From an uncultured Garciella sp. (lineage in GTDB: Bacteria; Bacillota; Clostridia; Eubacteriales; Garciellaceae): a DNA stretch of 22,106 nt. The notes below the pieces were generated by a model, which searched no databases, was not told the DNA's origin, and saw nothing but the letters and a program-made list of their open reading frames with translations. The translations under genes were made by a program, and so were the position numbers. Below are positions 13,451 through 21,229 of this stretch, piece after piece. How positions within the stretch are numbered: position 1 is the stretch's first letter; each line of letters starts with the position of its first letter. The stretch covers positions 1 to 22,106 of the forward strand of contig USMD01000020.1 in NCBI GenBank assembly GCA_900555725.1, given 5' to 3'.

Positions 13451-13546
13451 TCAAAAAACCTGACTATGGGCATTATATCCTCCGCTGAAAAAGTTAGGAC
13501 AGGGAAGACCCATATAGGTAAGATCTTTTCCTTCATACTTTTCCAT
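13451..13546 (-). pseudogene. 31-codon stub with a peptidase T (M20) C-terminal motif
   Basis: An ATG 6 bases behind AAAAAGGAG opens a 31-residue frame containing DLTYMGLPCPNFFSGGYNAH and ending SQVF. LxxMGLPCPNxFxGGxNxH is a hallmark of the C-terminal part of PepT-type tripeptidases (metallopeptidase family M20), where it holds a metal-ligand His. The N-terminal 7 residues are unrelated, and the rest of a 400-residue enzyme is missing. It sits in line between the PC4-like and HIRAN genes with spacings of 22 and 18 bases. It is probably a stub left by an internal deletion that kept a ribosome site; a working mini-protein is less likely. Confidence 0.5.
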
Positions 13547-13568
13547 ATCGTGCTCCTTTTTATTCCCT

Positions 13569-13790
13569 TTATAAATCTAGCTGATTGAATAGATCCCGTA
13601 GCTTCTTGATTTCCTCAGTTGTAAAGGTAACACCCTTTCCCATTCTTTCATGGGTAGGATCCCATTCTCTAATATCATATTTAGGTTCTCGATCATTCCA
13701 GCTCACTAAATTTAGCTCCTTGGTCCAGCCCTTTGCTGACTCTGAAAGAGTTCCTATGCTTTCTGTAATTTCAAATTTAATATTTGCCAT
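13569..13790 (-). CDS. PC4/YdbC-family ssDNA-binding protein
   Basis: A 73-residue protein of the YdbC/PC4-like group, small homodimers that bind single-stranded DNA and resemble the eukaryotic coactivator PC4. The stretch KGWTKELNLVSWNDREPKYD, then IREWDPTHERMGKGVTFTTE, with the final helix EEIKKLRDLFNQL, matches the family over its whole length. A GAAGG ribosome site precedes the ATG. It follows the PH-domain gene by 26 bases and is very likely co-transcribed with it. The biological role in bacteria is unsettled. Confidence 0.88.
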   Translation of the reverse strand: MANIKFEITESIGTLSESAKGWTKELNLVSWNDREPKYDIREWDPTHERMGKGVTFTTEEIKKLRDLFNQLDL

Positions 13791-13816
13791 AGGTTTCCCT
13801 TCTTTCTATGATAAAT

Positions 13817-14266
13817 TTATTCTCCTTGATTAATTTCACTTCTATTTTTAAATGCTAGACTTCCAAGCATTCTATATAGAGGGATAATATCTGTGTTCTT
13901 AGGAAATTCAAATTTTCTAGATTCTAATTGTTCATTATGGGCCTTTCGTTTTACATTGGTTAGATATGTAATCGTAATCTCACTATCATCAATTCCCATT
14001 CCTGCTGTTTCCATCTCTACATCTACAATATTCATCAAATAGATTGATTTAAAAGAAGTCTTCTTTCCAGTAGCCCCTTGTCGATCAATTAATAAAATTC
14101 TAATATTAGTAAAGATAATACTATCTCTAATCAGTTTATAACCTGATGTGATTTCTTCTCCTTCAAATAAATAATCCCCATAGGATTTCATTAACTCCTC
14201 TTTGCTTTGTTCTGTCATATTTCCCATTACCCCTTGAAAAATACCACCTAAATTTAATTTAGCCAT
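13817..14266 (-). CDS. Bacterial PH-domain protein (bPH_1, former DUF1696)
   Basis: A 149-residue cytoplasmic protein with a pleckstrin-homology-like fold. GEEITSGYKLIRDSIIFTNI and RILLIDRQGATGKKTSFKSI, followed by an acidic VDVEMETAG, are the family pattern, and the last helix DIIPLYRMLGSLAFKN closes the domain. Function is unknown; related proteins assemble into ring-shaped oligomers. It has the strongest ribosome site of its operon (AAAGGAGG) and is the first gene. The 285 bases upstream hold no gene that I can identify. Confidence 0.85.
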   Translation of the reverse strand: MAKLNLGGIFQGVMGNMTEQSKEELMKSYGDYLFEGEEITSGYKLIRDSIIFTNIRILLIDRQGATGKKTSFKSIYLMNIVDVEMETAGMGIDDSEITITYLTNVKRKAHNEQLESRKFEFPKNTDIIPLYRMLGSLAFKNRSEINQGE

Positions 14267-14498
14267 TTATTTTGCCTCCTTTGAAATAATCTACTATTAT
14301 AATAATTTCTCTAAAATAATTACTTTATCCTTTTTTTATAGATTCTTTATTACAAACCTTAGGACCGATCCCGCCCATTGATTTATTTAACGTATAAAGT
14401 GGCAGACAAAGTGTGCTTTGACTTACATTGGACTACTTATCATTCTTAGTATTTTTATGGACTCCGTCCTTTGCTTTTCAGTAGTATATTATTCAATA

Positions 14499-14547
14499 AA
14501 AATACCCCATAGAGTGGATTTTTATTCTCTACTCTATAGGGTATTTT
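14499..14547 (-). terminator. Intrinsic terminator of the lipoprotein/membrane-protein operon
   Basis: AAAATACCC-c-ATAGAGT (14499-14515) pairs with ACTCTAT-a-GGGTATTTT (14531-14547), 16 pairs with one mismatch, followed on the minus strand by an AT-rich tail. It starts 5 bases after the stop of the small membrane protein gene. Confidence 0.8.
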
Positions 14548-14551
14548 TACT

Positions 14552-14905
14552 TTAGCTAGGATTTTTCTGTCGTATTGCTCCAATAATAAATATAGCAGCA
14601 AAGATAAAGGATAGTATGGACCAAATTTGTAAGTCAGCATAGGAACCTATATTAGCAATCCCAATCAGTCCACCTACTATATAAAAGCACCCAGCAGTAA
14701 TCGGTCCTCCCTTTCCCTTATTACGAGTTACAATCCCTACAATACCAGCAACTAACATGCAAAATGCCAGTATAAATCCTGCACTTCCGCTTACCTCTCC
14801 ATTTTCCTCAAAGGTGTTGGCAGTTCCCACTGCACAAGATTGAAATATAATCACTAAGAACAATACAATAGAAATAATTCCAATCACTAGTCTACTAGTT
14901 TTCAT
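14552..14905 (-). CDS. Small four-helix membrane protein, unknown function
   Basis: A 117-residue hydrophobic protein with four predicted membrane segments, at about 5-26, 42-60, 67-85 and 92-111. The N-terminus MKTSRLVIGIISIVLFLVII, then FQSCAVG, resembles a lipobox region but also reads well as a plain first helix. Similar short proteins occur in Firmicutes without a known role. It follows the lipoprotein gene by 42 bases and shares its terminator, so the two are likely one operon. A short loop RNKGKGG separates helices 2 and 3. Confidence 0.75.
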   Translation of the reverse strand: MKTSRLVIGIISIVLFLVIIFQSCAVGTANTFEENGEVSGSAGFILAFCMLVAGIVGIVTRNKGKGGPITAGCFYIVGGLIGIANIGSYADLQIWSILSFIFAAIFIIGAIRQKNPS

Positions 14906-14947
14906 GTTGGTTCCTCCTTATTTATGATTTTATATTTTCCTGGTCAC

Positions 14948-15688
14948 CTAGAAAGACCAGTTATAAGCATATCCTTCTATATGATCTACCTTATCTACAA
15001 TAGATGCTGGAAGTTCTGGATAAGTTGCTTCAAAGGCTGCATCTTTTTCTACCCCTAGTGTCACATCTAAGGAAGAATTGAAAACCCCTAAAAGTTTATT
15101 GTCTTTATCCATGAGGGCTATGGAATATCTTACATCATCTGCATCGGCTTTGGAAGTATTTTCAATTCTACCGGTAACCTTTGCATAATCCATATCCTTC
15201 GCCACTTTAAGATCCTTTACTGTCAATGTTTGTGCTGTTTCATCGGTCCCGTCAAAATCGATATTTGCCTCTATTTTCACAATATCCTCTGGCTTTTCTT
15301 CAGTATCAATATAAACTGTATCTCCTGTATAAGCCTTTTCCCCAGGATGCAAAACTTCTGGTACTGGTAGAAGCATTGTAGCCGTAGAAATAACAGAATC
15401 ATCTTTTCCTACAAATCCAATAGAGATGTCTCCTAAATGTACTGGAACTTCTCCCTTATTGGTAATTTCAATTGCACCATGAGCCTCAGTAGTTCCATAC
15501 ATGTCCCATGCTTTCAATGCAGTCTGAGTAACTTCTACCTTTGTTTCTTTCCTAGAGGATTTTCCTTCAGATGATGCATCTTCTTCTGAAGAACTATCCT
15601 TAGATGTAACACTACCTGCTTGTCCACTACATGCTACCAGTGGAATGGATAATAGTAAAATAAGTAATGCTATAAATAGTCTTTTCAT
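14948..15688 (-). CDS. Lipoprotein with FxLYD-like C-terminal domain
   Basis: A 246-residue secreted lipoprotein. The signal peptide MKRLFIALLILLLSIPLVAC ends in the lipobox LVAC, with Cys20 as the predicted lipidated residue. A low-complexity Ser/Glu/Lys linker runs to about 50, followed by two beta-sandwich units. The second, about 155-246, has VTGRIENTSKADADDVRYSI, then ALMDKDNKLLGVF, the pattern of FxLYD/DUF5067-type domains. Its role is unknown; proteins like this sit on the outer face of the membrane. It has an AGGAGGG ribosome site and heads a two-gene operon with the small membrane protein. Confidence 0.85.
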   Translation of the reverse strand: MKRLFIALLILLLSIPLVACSGQAGSVTSKDSSSEEDASSEGKSSRKETKVEVTQTALKAWDMYGTTEAHGAIEITNKGEVPVHLGDISIGFVGKDDSVISTATMLLPVPEVLHPGEKAYTGDTVYIDTEEKPEDIVKIEANIDFDGTDETAQTLTVKDLKVAKDMDYAKVTGRIENTSKADADDVRYSIALMDKDNKLLGVFNSSLDVTLGVEKDAAFEATYPELPASIVDKVDHIEGYAYNWSF

Positions 15689-15759
15689 TTTTAACCCTCC
15701 TGTAAAAATAATCTCTATCTATTCCCCTCTTAACCTTTCAAACGATATCTTTATTATAC

Positions 15760-15789
15760 AAAAATAGCTGTACCAAAATCAGTACAGCT
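15760..15789 (-). terminator. Intrinsic terminator of the WYL regulator gene
   Basis: AGCTGTAC (15766-15773) and GTACAGCT (15782-15789) form an 8-bp stem with an 8-base loop, followed on the minus strand by ATTTTTG. Confidence 0.85.
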
Positions 15790-15818
15790 GATAAAAATTC
15801 CAACACTTCCAATATATA

Positions 15819-16805
15819 TCATTCGTAAAATTTTAAAACTTTCTCGGCACTCTCTCTCATTCTCTTCTTCAAACTTTCTGGAGATAAAACCTTAACCTTA
15901 TCCCCAAACATAAATAACCAACCTAAAAAGGTATCACCGGTAATGACATCTGTACGAATACAAAATCTATTTTCCCTCTTATGATAGATAAATACATCCT
16001 TACCAAAACGATCGATAACTACATTGATTAGAGAAGAATCAAATTCCAATTCTACTGTTTCCATTTCTCCGCTATACATATGAAAAATCTTATTAGAATA
16101 ATCTACAACATCAAAATCTTTAAATTCTTCTTTGACTTCCCGTTTTTCCCCCATAACTTGTACATTTTTCATGCGATCTACCCGAAAATTGCTGATATCA
16201 TCGTATCTTAAATAATAAGCTATAAGATAGTAATTATTATCTGACCAACTAAGGGCATAGGGACTTGCTATGTAGTATTCTCCTCCTCTTCGAAAGACAA
16301 TCTCCTTATCTACGGTATAGTCAAAATATTGAAATCTTATTTTTCTATTTTCCTGAATCCCATGATGAATGATATCTACATTATAATAAATACTCTCATT
16401 CATATTTTTTATTCTATCAGATACAACAACTTGTCGCTGCAGGGTTTTGGCCTGATGAACGCTACATAATTTTTCAATTTTCTTGATTAATTCTAAGCTT
16501 TTTTTATAGGTAATGAACCTAGAAGATTGAACAGCATCCACTAAAAGTTTTAACTCTGGCAGTTGAAATTCTCTAGAACCGATGAAATATTGATTGGCTT
16601 TTTCTCTAATACAGATAATGTCCAACCCAAAACCCTGTAAAAGTTCAATATCTGAGTAAATGGATTTTCTCTCTGCTGAAATCCCATAAGACTTTAATTG
16701 TCCAATAATTTCATTTATTGTAATAGGGTGTTCTTCATCGGTTTTTTCCCATAGAATCTTTATAATATATAGAAGTTTTAATTTCCCATGAGACTGACGA
16801 GCCAT
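15819..16805 (-). CDS. WYL-domain transcriptional regulator (YafY type)
   Basis: A 328-residue DNA-binding regulator. Residues 1-65 form a winged helix-turn-helix (ITINEIIGQLKSYGISAERK, then SIYSDIELLQGFGLDI). A WYL domain lies at about 137-215, with the conserved YYIASPYALSWSDNNYYLIA stretch and FRVDRM, and a WCX-type C-terminal extension at about 235-325. WYL proteins sense nucleic acid or nucleotide ligands and often control DNA-damage or phage-defence genes; the target here is unknown. It appears monocistronic, with its own terminator. An AAGGGGG ribosome site precedes the ATG. Confidence 0.92.
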   Translation of the reverse strand: MARQSHGKLKLLYIIKILWEKTDEEHPITINEIIGQLKSYGISAERKSIYSDIELLQGFGLDIICIREKANQYFIGSREFQLPELKLLVDAVQSSRFITYKKSLELIKKIEKLCSVHQAKTLQRQVVVSDRIKNMNESIYYNVDIIHHGIQENRKIRFQYFDYTVDKEIVFRRGGEYYIASPYALSWSDNNYYLIAYYLRYDDISNFRVDRMKNVQVMGEKREVKEEFKDFDVVDYSNKIFHMYSGEMETVELEFDSSLINVVIDRFGKDVFIYHKRENRFCIRTDVITGDTFLGWLFMFGDKVKVLSPESLKKRMRESAEKVLKFYE

Positions 16806-16877
16806 AGAAAAAATCCCCCTTATATTAAAATCTTATTTTCTTTCTTCTTATTATAATCTTTGAACAATAAAAAGTAA

Positions 16878-16912
16878 AAATGACTCCTTTGCTGTTTCTT
16901 CAGAAGTCATTT
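16878..16912 (-). terminator. Intrinsic terminator of the sugar-acid operon
   Basis: AAATGACT (16878-16885) and AGTCATTT (16905-16912) form a stem with a 19-base loop, followed on the minus strand by TTTTTACTTTTTA. It lies about 100 bases after the aldolase stop. A smaller AAAGG/CCTTT hairpin sits at about 16986-17001. Confidence 0.7.
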
Positions 16913-17009
16913 CTACTAACTAACTTGATTGAAAAAAGTGATATCTATTGTGATTATCTCATTTAATAATTTCTAAAATCTTTTGCTAAAGGAGCCTCCC
17001 TTTATACTT

Positions 17010-17903
17010 CTATTCGTCCATAACTTTAGAGATAATTGATAGTGCCTCTTCTACAGACTCCTTTTCTATATGTTCAAAAGGGAATAACGTTGTTGTGCTA
17101 ATCTCTAATCCTCTTGCTTTTAAAATCTCTTTAAAAAGCCCAGAACAATTGCATTCAATTTCATATAATCTCATGAGGGAAAGAATTTTTTGCTTAATCA
17201 CAACAATCTGCTCATAATCTCCGCTATTTTTTGAAGCTACCCACTTGGACCAAAGTCCTGGGAGAATATTTGATATAGCGCCAATAGAGCCCTGTCCCCC
17301 ATAGTCTATATTATCTAAGAATTGATCATCAAATCCTGAATACATTTTAAAATCAGGGAAGTCTTCTTTGATCAGCTGCATAATATCTCTTGTATGCGCA
17401 AATGATGAAACAGATTCTTTCATTCCTACAATATTTTTGTGTGATTGAAGTAATCTCAAAATTGTTTCAGGAGTAAAATCAGTACCAGTACGTGCAGGGA
17501 AATTATACAGATATATATTTCCATCAATACGTTCAGCTAAATAGCCGTAATAATGAAATATATCTTTCTGAGTCATCCCATAATAATACTGTCCTATAAT
17601 AAGCACACCTTCTGCTCCTTTTTCTAAGGCAAAATTAGAAAGTTCAATTGTCTGCTTATAATCAATGCAACCTGTTCCTGGCAAGACCTTAACACTTCCG
17701 CCAGCTTCTGATAAATAGAAATCCAAGAAATTCTTTTTTTCTTCAAAAGAAAGTGTGGTAAATTCACCAGTACTTCCTAGAGGTACAATCCCATTTACTT
17801 TATGATCTATTAAATGGCGTATAAGCTTTTGATTACCTTTATAGTCAATACTTCCGTCATCATTAAATATTGTTAATGCCGGTGTTAAAATTTCTGCTTG
17901 CAT
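17010..17903 (-). CDS. DapA-superfamily aldolase, probable 2-keto-3-deoxy-sugar-acid aldolase
   Basis: A 297-residue TIM-barrel aldolase of the DapA/NAL superfamily. The Schiff-base lysine is Lys162 in VGMKES, the catalytic Tyr133 lies in YLYNFPARTG, and GSTGE at 43-47 is the carboxylate-binding loop. DapA-superfamily members split or join pyruvate with different aldehydes. The YNFPARTG variant and the operon (IlvD/EDD dehydratase plus GntP permease) favour cleavage of 2-keto-3-deoxygluconate or a related acid to pyruvate and an aldehyde rather than lysine synthesis. ATG at 17903 is preferred to a GTG at 17912 because AGGTGA is well spaced only for the ATG. It is the last gene of the operon, 21 bases after gntP. 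Confidence 0.85.
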   Translation of the reverse strand: MQAEILTPALTIFNDDGSIDYKGNQKLIRHLIDHKVNGIVPLGSTGEFTTLSFEEKKNFLDFYLSEAGGSVKVLPGTGCIDYKQTIELSNFALEKGAEGVLIIGQYYYGMTQKDIFHYYGYLAERIDGNIYLYNFPARTGTDFTPETILRLLQSHKNIVGMKESVSSFAHTRDIMQLIKEDFPDFKMYSGFDDQFLDNIDYGGQGSIGAISNILPGLWSKWVASKNSGDYEQIVVIKQKILSLMRLYEIECNCSGLFKEILKARGLEISTTTLFPFEHIEKESVEEALSIISKVMDE

Positions 17904-17924
17904 ATTATTCACCTACCTTCTTTC

Positions 17925-19202
17925 TTATCCTAGTATTTTAATTACACCATATAAAATGGTAGTAACTGTCGCCATACAAATCCCTATTAGACTCTCATAT
18001 GGAATAAGTTTTAATCTTTCTTTAATTTCCATATTGACGGCACCTGCACTAACATGGAAAAATGAACCATGTGGAAGGCCATCAAACACAAAGCTACCTG
18101 CATGAATCATGGCACCTGCCGCTAAAGCTGCAACTCCATATGATAAAATTGTTTGTCCAAATACTTGACTTGCCAAAGCTGTTCCTGCTGTTGAAGAGGC
18201 TGATGCGGCTCCCATAAGGATACCGGAAATCGGAGCCAATAAGAATGCTGGTAATCCAACAGCATTTAAAGCACCAATAATTGCATCTTTTAATGCTGAA
18301 TTAGCAATAATTCCAGATAAAGTTCCTGTTCCAATCAATAGCATAGCAACACCGCTCATTTTAGCCAAGCCAAACTCCAAATAGGAAATAGTATGCTTCA
18401 TTTTTCTCATTGCTACTATGCCTACAAATCCCCCTATAGGCAATGCAATTAACGGGTCAATTGTAATATTAAAAATGGGACGACAAAGTAAAAGAAGGAT
18501 GGTAACTGCAGGGCCTACAAGGGAAGCTCCTAAACTTGGAAGATTTACATTACTGTCCACAATGTTACCTGCACCCACTTCTGTTTCTGCAACCACTTCT
18601 GTTCCTTTTGTAGATAATCGTTTTGCTATTATAGACGTAACGATAATTGCAGTAAGAGCCGCAGGTATTCCAGCTGCCATCATAGACGTAAGAGGAACCT
18701 TGAAAGTTTCTGCTGCTGCAATAGCATTTGGGTTTGGACTCATTACATTCCCTGCTTTAACTCCTCCAATCATAGCAATTAATATCCCTAATTTTCTATA
18801 ACCTGCTTTTTGACCAATCTGAATTCCAATAGGGGCAACAGTTATTATTGCTACATCTCCAAATACACCTACTGCGGTTAACAACCATGTAGCTAATGTC
18901 ATTGCTAATAGTGCATTTTTTGTACCAAGTTTTTTCACAATTGATTCTGCAATACGTGCTGCTGCTCCCGATTTAATTAATGTTCCCGCCAGAATACCAG
19001 CAGATACAATTCTTATGATAGCTGAAACAATATCTTTAGTACCATCTATCATATAGGTTACTGTATTAGATAAACCTACTCCACCTACTATTCCACCGAT
19101 CATTGCACCAATAATCATCGCATAGGTTGGAGGAATTTTTTTTAAGATTAAAATAATGGCAACTACTAATGCTAATATTGCTCCTATAGCAGATACGCTC
19201 AT
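17925..19202 (-). CDS. gntP: GntP-family gluconate/sugar-acid:proton symporter
   Basis: A 425-residue integral membrane permease with 12 or more hydrophobic segments, full length for the GntP family. Typical features are the N-terminal LALVVAIILILKKIPPTYAM, the GVFGDVAIITVAPI region, MSPNPNAIAAAETF, and HAGSFVFDGLPHGSFFHVSA near the C-terminus. The family brings in gluconate or other organic and sugar acids with protons. Substrate cannot be read from the sequence; the neighbouring dehydratase and aldolase suggest an aldonate. It lies 18 bases after the dehydratase and is certainly in the same transcript. Confidence 0.9.
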   Translation of the reverse strand: MSVSAIGAILALVVAIILILKKIPPTYAMIIGAMIGGIVGGVGLSNTVTYMIDGTKDIVSAIIRIVSAGILAGTLIKSGAAARIAESIVKKLGTKNALLAMTLATWLLTAVGVFGDVAIITVAPIGIQIGQKAGYRKLGILIAMIGGVKAGNVMSPNPNAIAAAETFKVPLTSMMAAGIPAALTAIIVTSIIAKRLSTKGTEVVAETEVGAGNIVDSNVNLPSLGASLVGPAVTILLLLCRPIFNITIDPLIALPIGGFVGIVAMRKMKHTISYLEFGLAKMSGVAMLLIGTGTLSGIIANSALKDAIIGALNAVGLPAFLLAPISGILMGAASASSTAGTALASQVFGQTILSYGVAALAAGAMIHAGSFVFDGLPHGSFFHVSAGAVNMEIKERLKLIPYESLIGICMATVTTILYGVIKILG

Positions 19203-19220
19203 TTAACCCATCTCCTCTTA

Positions 19221-20906
19221 TTACTTATTATCAATTTTCAATATTCCACCTTCAGAACCTGAAGCGGCAAATTTAGAATAAAGTGCTAGATAACCTCTTT
19301 TAAATTTCAGTTCAGGTCGCTTCCATTTTTTCATTCTCTCTACAATTTCTTCATCGCTAACTAACAATTTTAAGCTCCGATTATCTACATCAATTTCAAT
19401 TTTATCTCCGTCCTTTACAATTGCAATTGGACCACCTTCTGCTGCCTCTGGAGAAATATGTCCTACAAAACAACCATTGTTTGTACCTGAAAATCTTCCA
19501 TCTGTTATAAGAGCTGTTGTTTTATTCAATCCACGACCATAAAGATATTTCATAGCCTTAAACATTTCTCTCATTCCAGGACCTCCTTTTGGTCCTTCAT
19601 AACGAATTACTACCACATGTCCTTTCCTAACTTTTCCGGCTAGGATCGCTTCTTCTGCCTCTTCTTCGCTATTAAAACAAATCGCTTCTCCGATAAAATG
19701 ATAAAGACTCTTATCAAAAGCCCCTGGTTTAGTTACTCCTGTATCTGGAGCTAAATTTCCTCTTAATATAGCAACTCCTCCTTGAAATCCAAAAGGATTA
19801 TCTATTGGACGAATTATTCGTTTGTCTTCAGGATATTGATATACATGGGATTCGATATTTTCTTTCACCGTATGTCCTGTTACTGTCATAACATCTAAAT
19901 CTAATTTTATCTGTAATGCTTCCATAACACGTGGTACTCCTCCGGCTTTATAAAAATCAATACAATTGTATTCACTAGCTGGATTAATCTTTGCTACCTG
20001 TGGTGTATTGCGACTTAATTCATCAAATTCTTGAAGTACATTCATGTCTAGTTCTGCTTCATGGGCAATTGCTGTTAAATGCATAACAGCATTTGTACTT
20101 CCACTAATTGCAAGACATACTTTAATGGCATTTCGAATTGCGTTCTTCGTAATAATCTGACGTGCAGTAATTTTTTCCTTAGTTAATTCTACGATTTTAA
20201 TTCCTGTCTCTTCTGCAAATCTTAAACGTTCAGCCGAAGTTGCAGGAGCCATTCCCCCATTTGGCAATGTCATCCCTAAAGCTTCTGACAGACAACACAT
20301 AGTATTTGCTGTTCCAAGATATGAACATGAACCACAACTTGGACAACTTAAATTTTCCAAAACAGTATATTCATCTTCAGTAATCTTTCCGGCACTTAGC
20401 ATCCCCAATGCCTCTGCACTAGAAGTCTGATCAGATTCTCTCCCATCAAATACAATACCGCCTTCCATAGGACCTCCTGGAAGAAGTATACATGGAATAT
20501 CCAGTCTGGCCGCTGCCATTAACATACCTGGTACAACTTTATCACATGATCCTAATAATACTATTGCATCCAATAATTGTGTCTGAGCAAACGTTTCCAC
20601 ACTATCGCAAATAATTTGACGTGAAGGTAAAATAAAATGCATACCGTCATGTCCCTGTGCCATACCATCACAACATGCAATAGTTCCAAATTCAACAGCG
20701 GTTCCTCCTGCACGATAAATACCATCTCTCACCCGTTGTGCAACTTGGCGCAAATTAAAGTGTCCAGGTACACCTTCATTCCATGAATTAGCAATACCAA
20801 TAATTGGGCGACGCAAATCATCTGTTGAATATCCCATAGATTTATAAGTAGCTCGATAATACTGATTTTCGATTCCTCTTAAAGTTTTTTCACTTCTGTA
20901 CTTCAT
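19221..20906 (-). CDS. IlvD/EDD-family dehydratase, probable sugar-acid dehydratase
   Basis: A 561-residue iron-sulphur dehydratase of the family that includes dihydroxy-acid dehydratase, 6-phosphogluconate dehydratase and aldonate dehydratases. Cluster-region motifs are SWNEGVPGHFNLR at about 41-53, CCDGMAQGHDGMHF at 78-91, GSCDKVVPG at 119-127 (Cys121) and CPSCGSCSYLGTANTM at 188-203 (Cys194). The first motif has PGH, as in E. coli IlvD, where [2Fe-2S] enzymes have PCN, hinting at an oxygen-sensitive cluster. By sequence alone it would be called IlvD. The operon with GntP and an aldolase and the IclR neighbour point to gluconate- or galactonate-type dehydration. AAAAGGAGGA precedes the ATG. 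First gene of the operon. Confidence 0.85.
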   Translation of the reverse strand: MKYRSEKTLRGIENQYYRATYKSMGYSTDDLRRPIIGIANSWNEGVPGHFNLRQVAQRVRDGIYRAGGTAVEFGTIACCDGMAQGHDGMHFILPSRQIICDSVETFAQTQLLDAIVLLGSCDKVVPGMLMAAARLDIPCILLPGGPMEGGIVFDGRESDQTSSAEALGMLSAGKITEDEYTVLENLSCPSCGSCSYLGTANTMCCLSEALGMTLPNGGMAPATSAERLRFAEETGIKIVELTKEKITARQIITKNAIRNAIKVCLAISGSTNAVMHLTAIAHEAELDMNVLQEFDELSRNTPQVAKINPASEYNCIDFYKAGGVPRVMEALQIKLDLDVMTVTGHTVKENIESHVYQYPEDKRIIRPIDNPFGFQGGVAILRGNLAPDTGVTKPGAFDKSLYHFIGEAICFNSEEEAEEAILAGKVRKGHVVVIRYEGPKGGPGMREMFKAMKYLYGRGLNKTTALITDGRFSGTNNGCFVGHISPEAAEGGPIAIVKDGDKIEIDVDNRSLKLLVSDEEIVERMKKWKRPELKFKRGYLALYSKFAASGSEGGILKIDNK

Positions 20907-20931
20907 TTGATATCCTCCTTTTAAGTTTTTC

Positions 20932-20957
20932 GTATATATGATATATTATTTATATAC
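20932..20957. promoter_or_regulatory. Palindrome over the sugar-acid operon promoter, candidate IclR operator
   Basis: GTATATA (20932-20938) and TATATAC (20951-20957) are an inverted repeat with 12 bases between. The repeat overlaps the spacer and the -10 box of the predicted promoter, where a bound regulator would block transcription. The TTTATATAC half also occurs at the iclR start (about 21985-21993). Binding is inferred from position only. Confidence 0.4.
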
Positions 20958-20967
20958 AAAAAGTCAA
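20938..20967 (-). promoter_or_regulatory. Predicted promoter of the dehydratase-gntP-aldolase operon
   Basis: On the minus strand TTGACT (20962-20967) is followed after 18 bases by TATCAT (20938-20943). It lies about 30 bases before the dehydratase ATG, which has a strong ribosome site. Confidence 0.55.
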
Positions 20968-21036
20968 TACTTTATCAAAAAAAAGGAATCCTATCCACTT
21001 GATTCTATATACTTTATAATTTATCCGATAGCTAAT

Positions 21037-21150
21037 CGTCCCTAAGACTCCCACTTCTTTAAGTGAGAGATAAGGGACGTTAAGCTCCTGGATAACGGTT
21101 TCTAAAGTTCAGATGGAGTCTTAAACTCCACCTGAACTAAGAACCCTGTT
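21037..21150. repeat. Double-hairpin element, copy A (IS200/IS605-end-like)
   Basis: Hairpin 1 has outer arms CGTCCCT (21037-21043) and AGGGACG (21073-21079), with an inner CCACTT/AAGTG stem. Hairpin 2 has AGTTCAG-a-TGGAGT (21106-21119), loop CTTAA, ACTCCA-c-CTGAACT (21125-21138), and its flanks AACGGTTTCT and AGAACCCTGTT extend the pairing. On the minus strand the second hairpin reads AACAGGGTTCTTAGTTCAG..., closely matching the copy at 22040. The shape is like the subterminal hairpins of IS200/IS605 elements. No transposase is present. The rest of the 323-base gap holds the operon promoter and no gene. Confidence 0.6.
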
Positions 21151-21229
21151 AATCTTATATAAAAAAAACAGAAAACTTCTAAAACTATAATTACCTATTG
21201 ATCGTTTCAGAATGCCTTCTGCTTTACTT

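Noticed and set aside
14267..14551. Search for a gene or RNA between the PH-domain gene and the small membrane protein
   Set aside because: Apart from the terminator at 14499-14547, only short frames without ribosome sites and no recognisable RNA were seen.
17010..17903. Lysine-pathway dapA
   Set aside because: The catalytic lysine and tyrosine are shared by the whole superfamily; the operon context and the YNFPARTG variant favour a sugar-acid aldolase.
19221..20906. Branched-chain amino acid gene ilvD
   Set aside because: Possible by similarity, but no other branched-chain biosynthesis gene is near, while a sugar-acid permease, an aldolase and an IclR regulator are.
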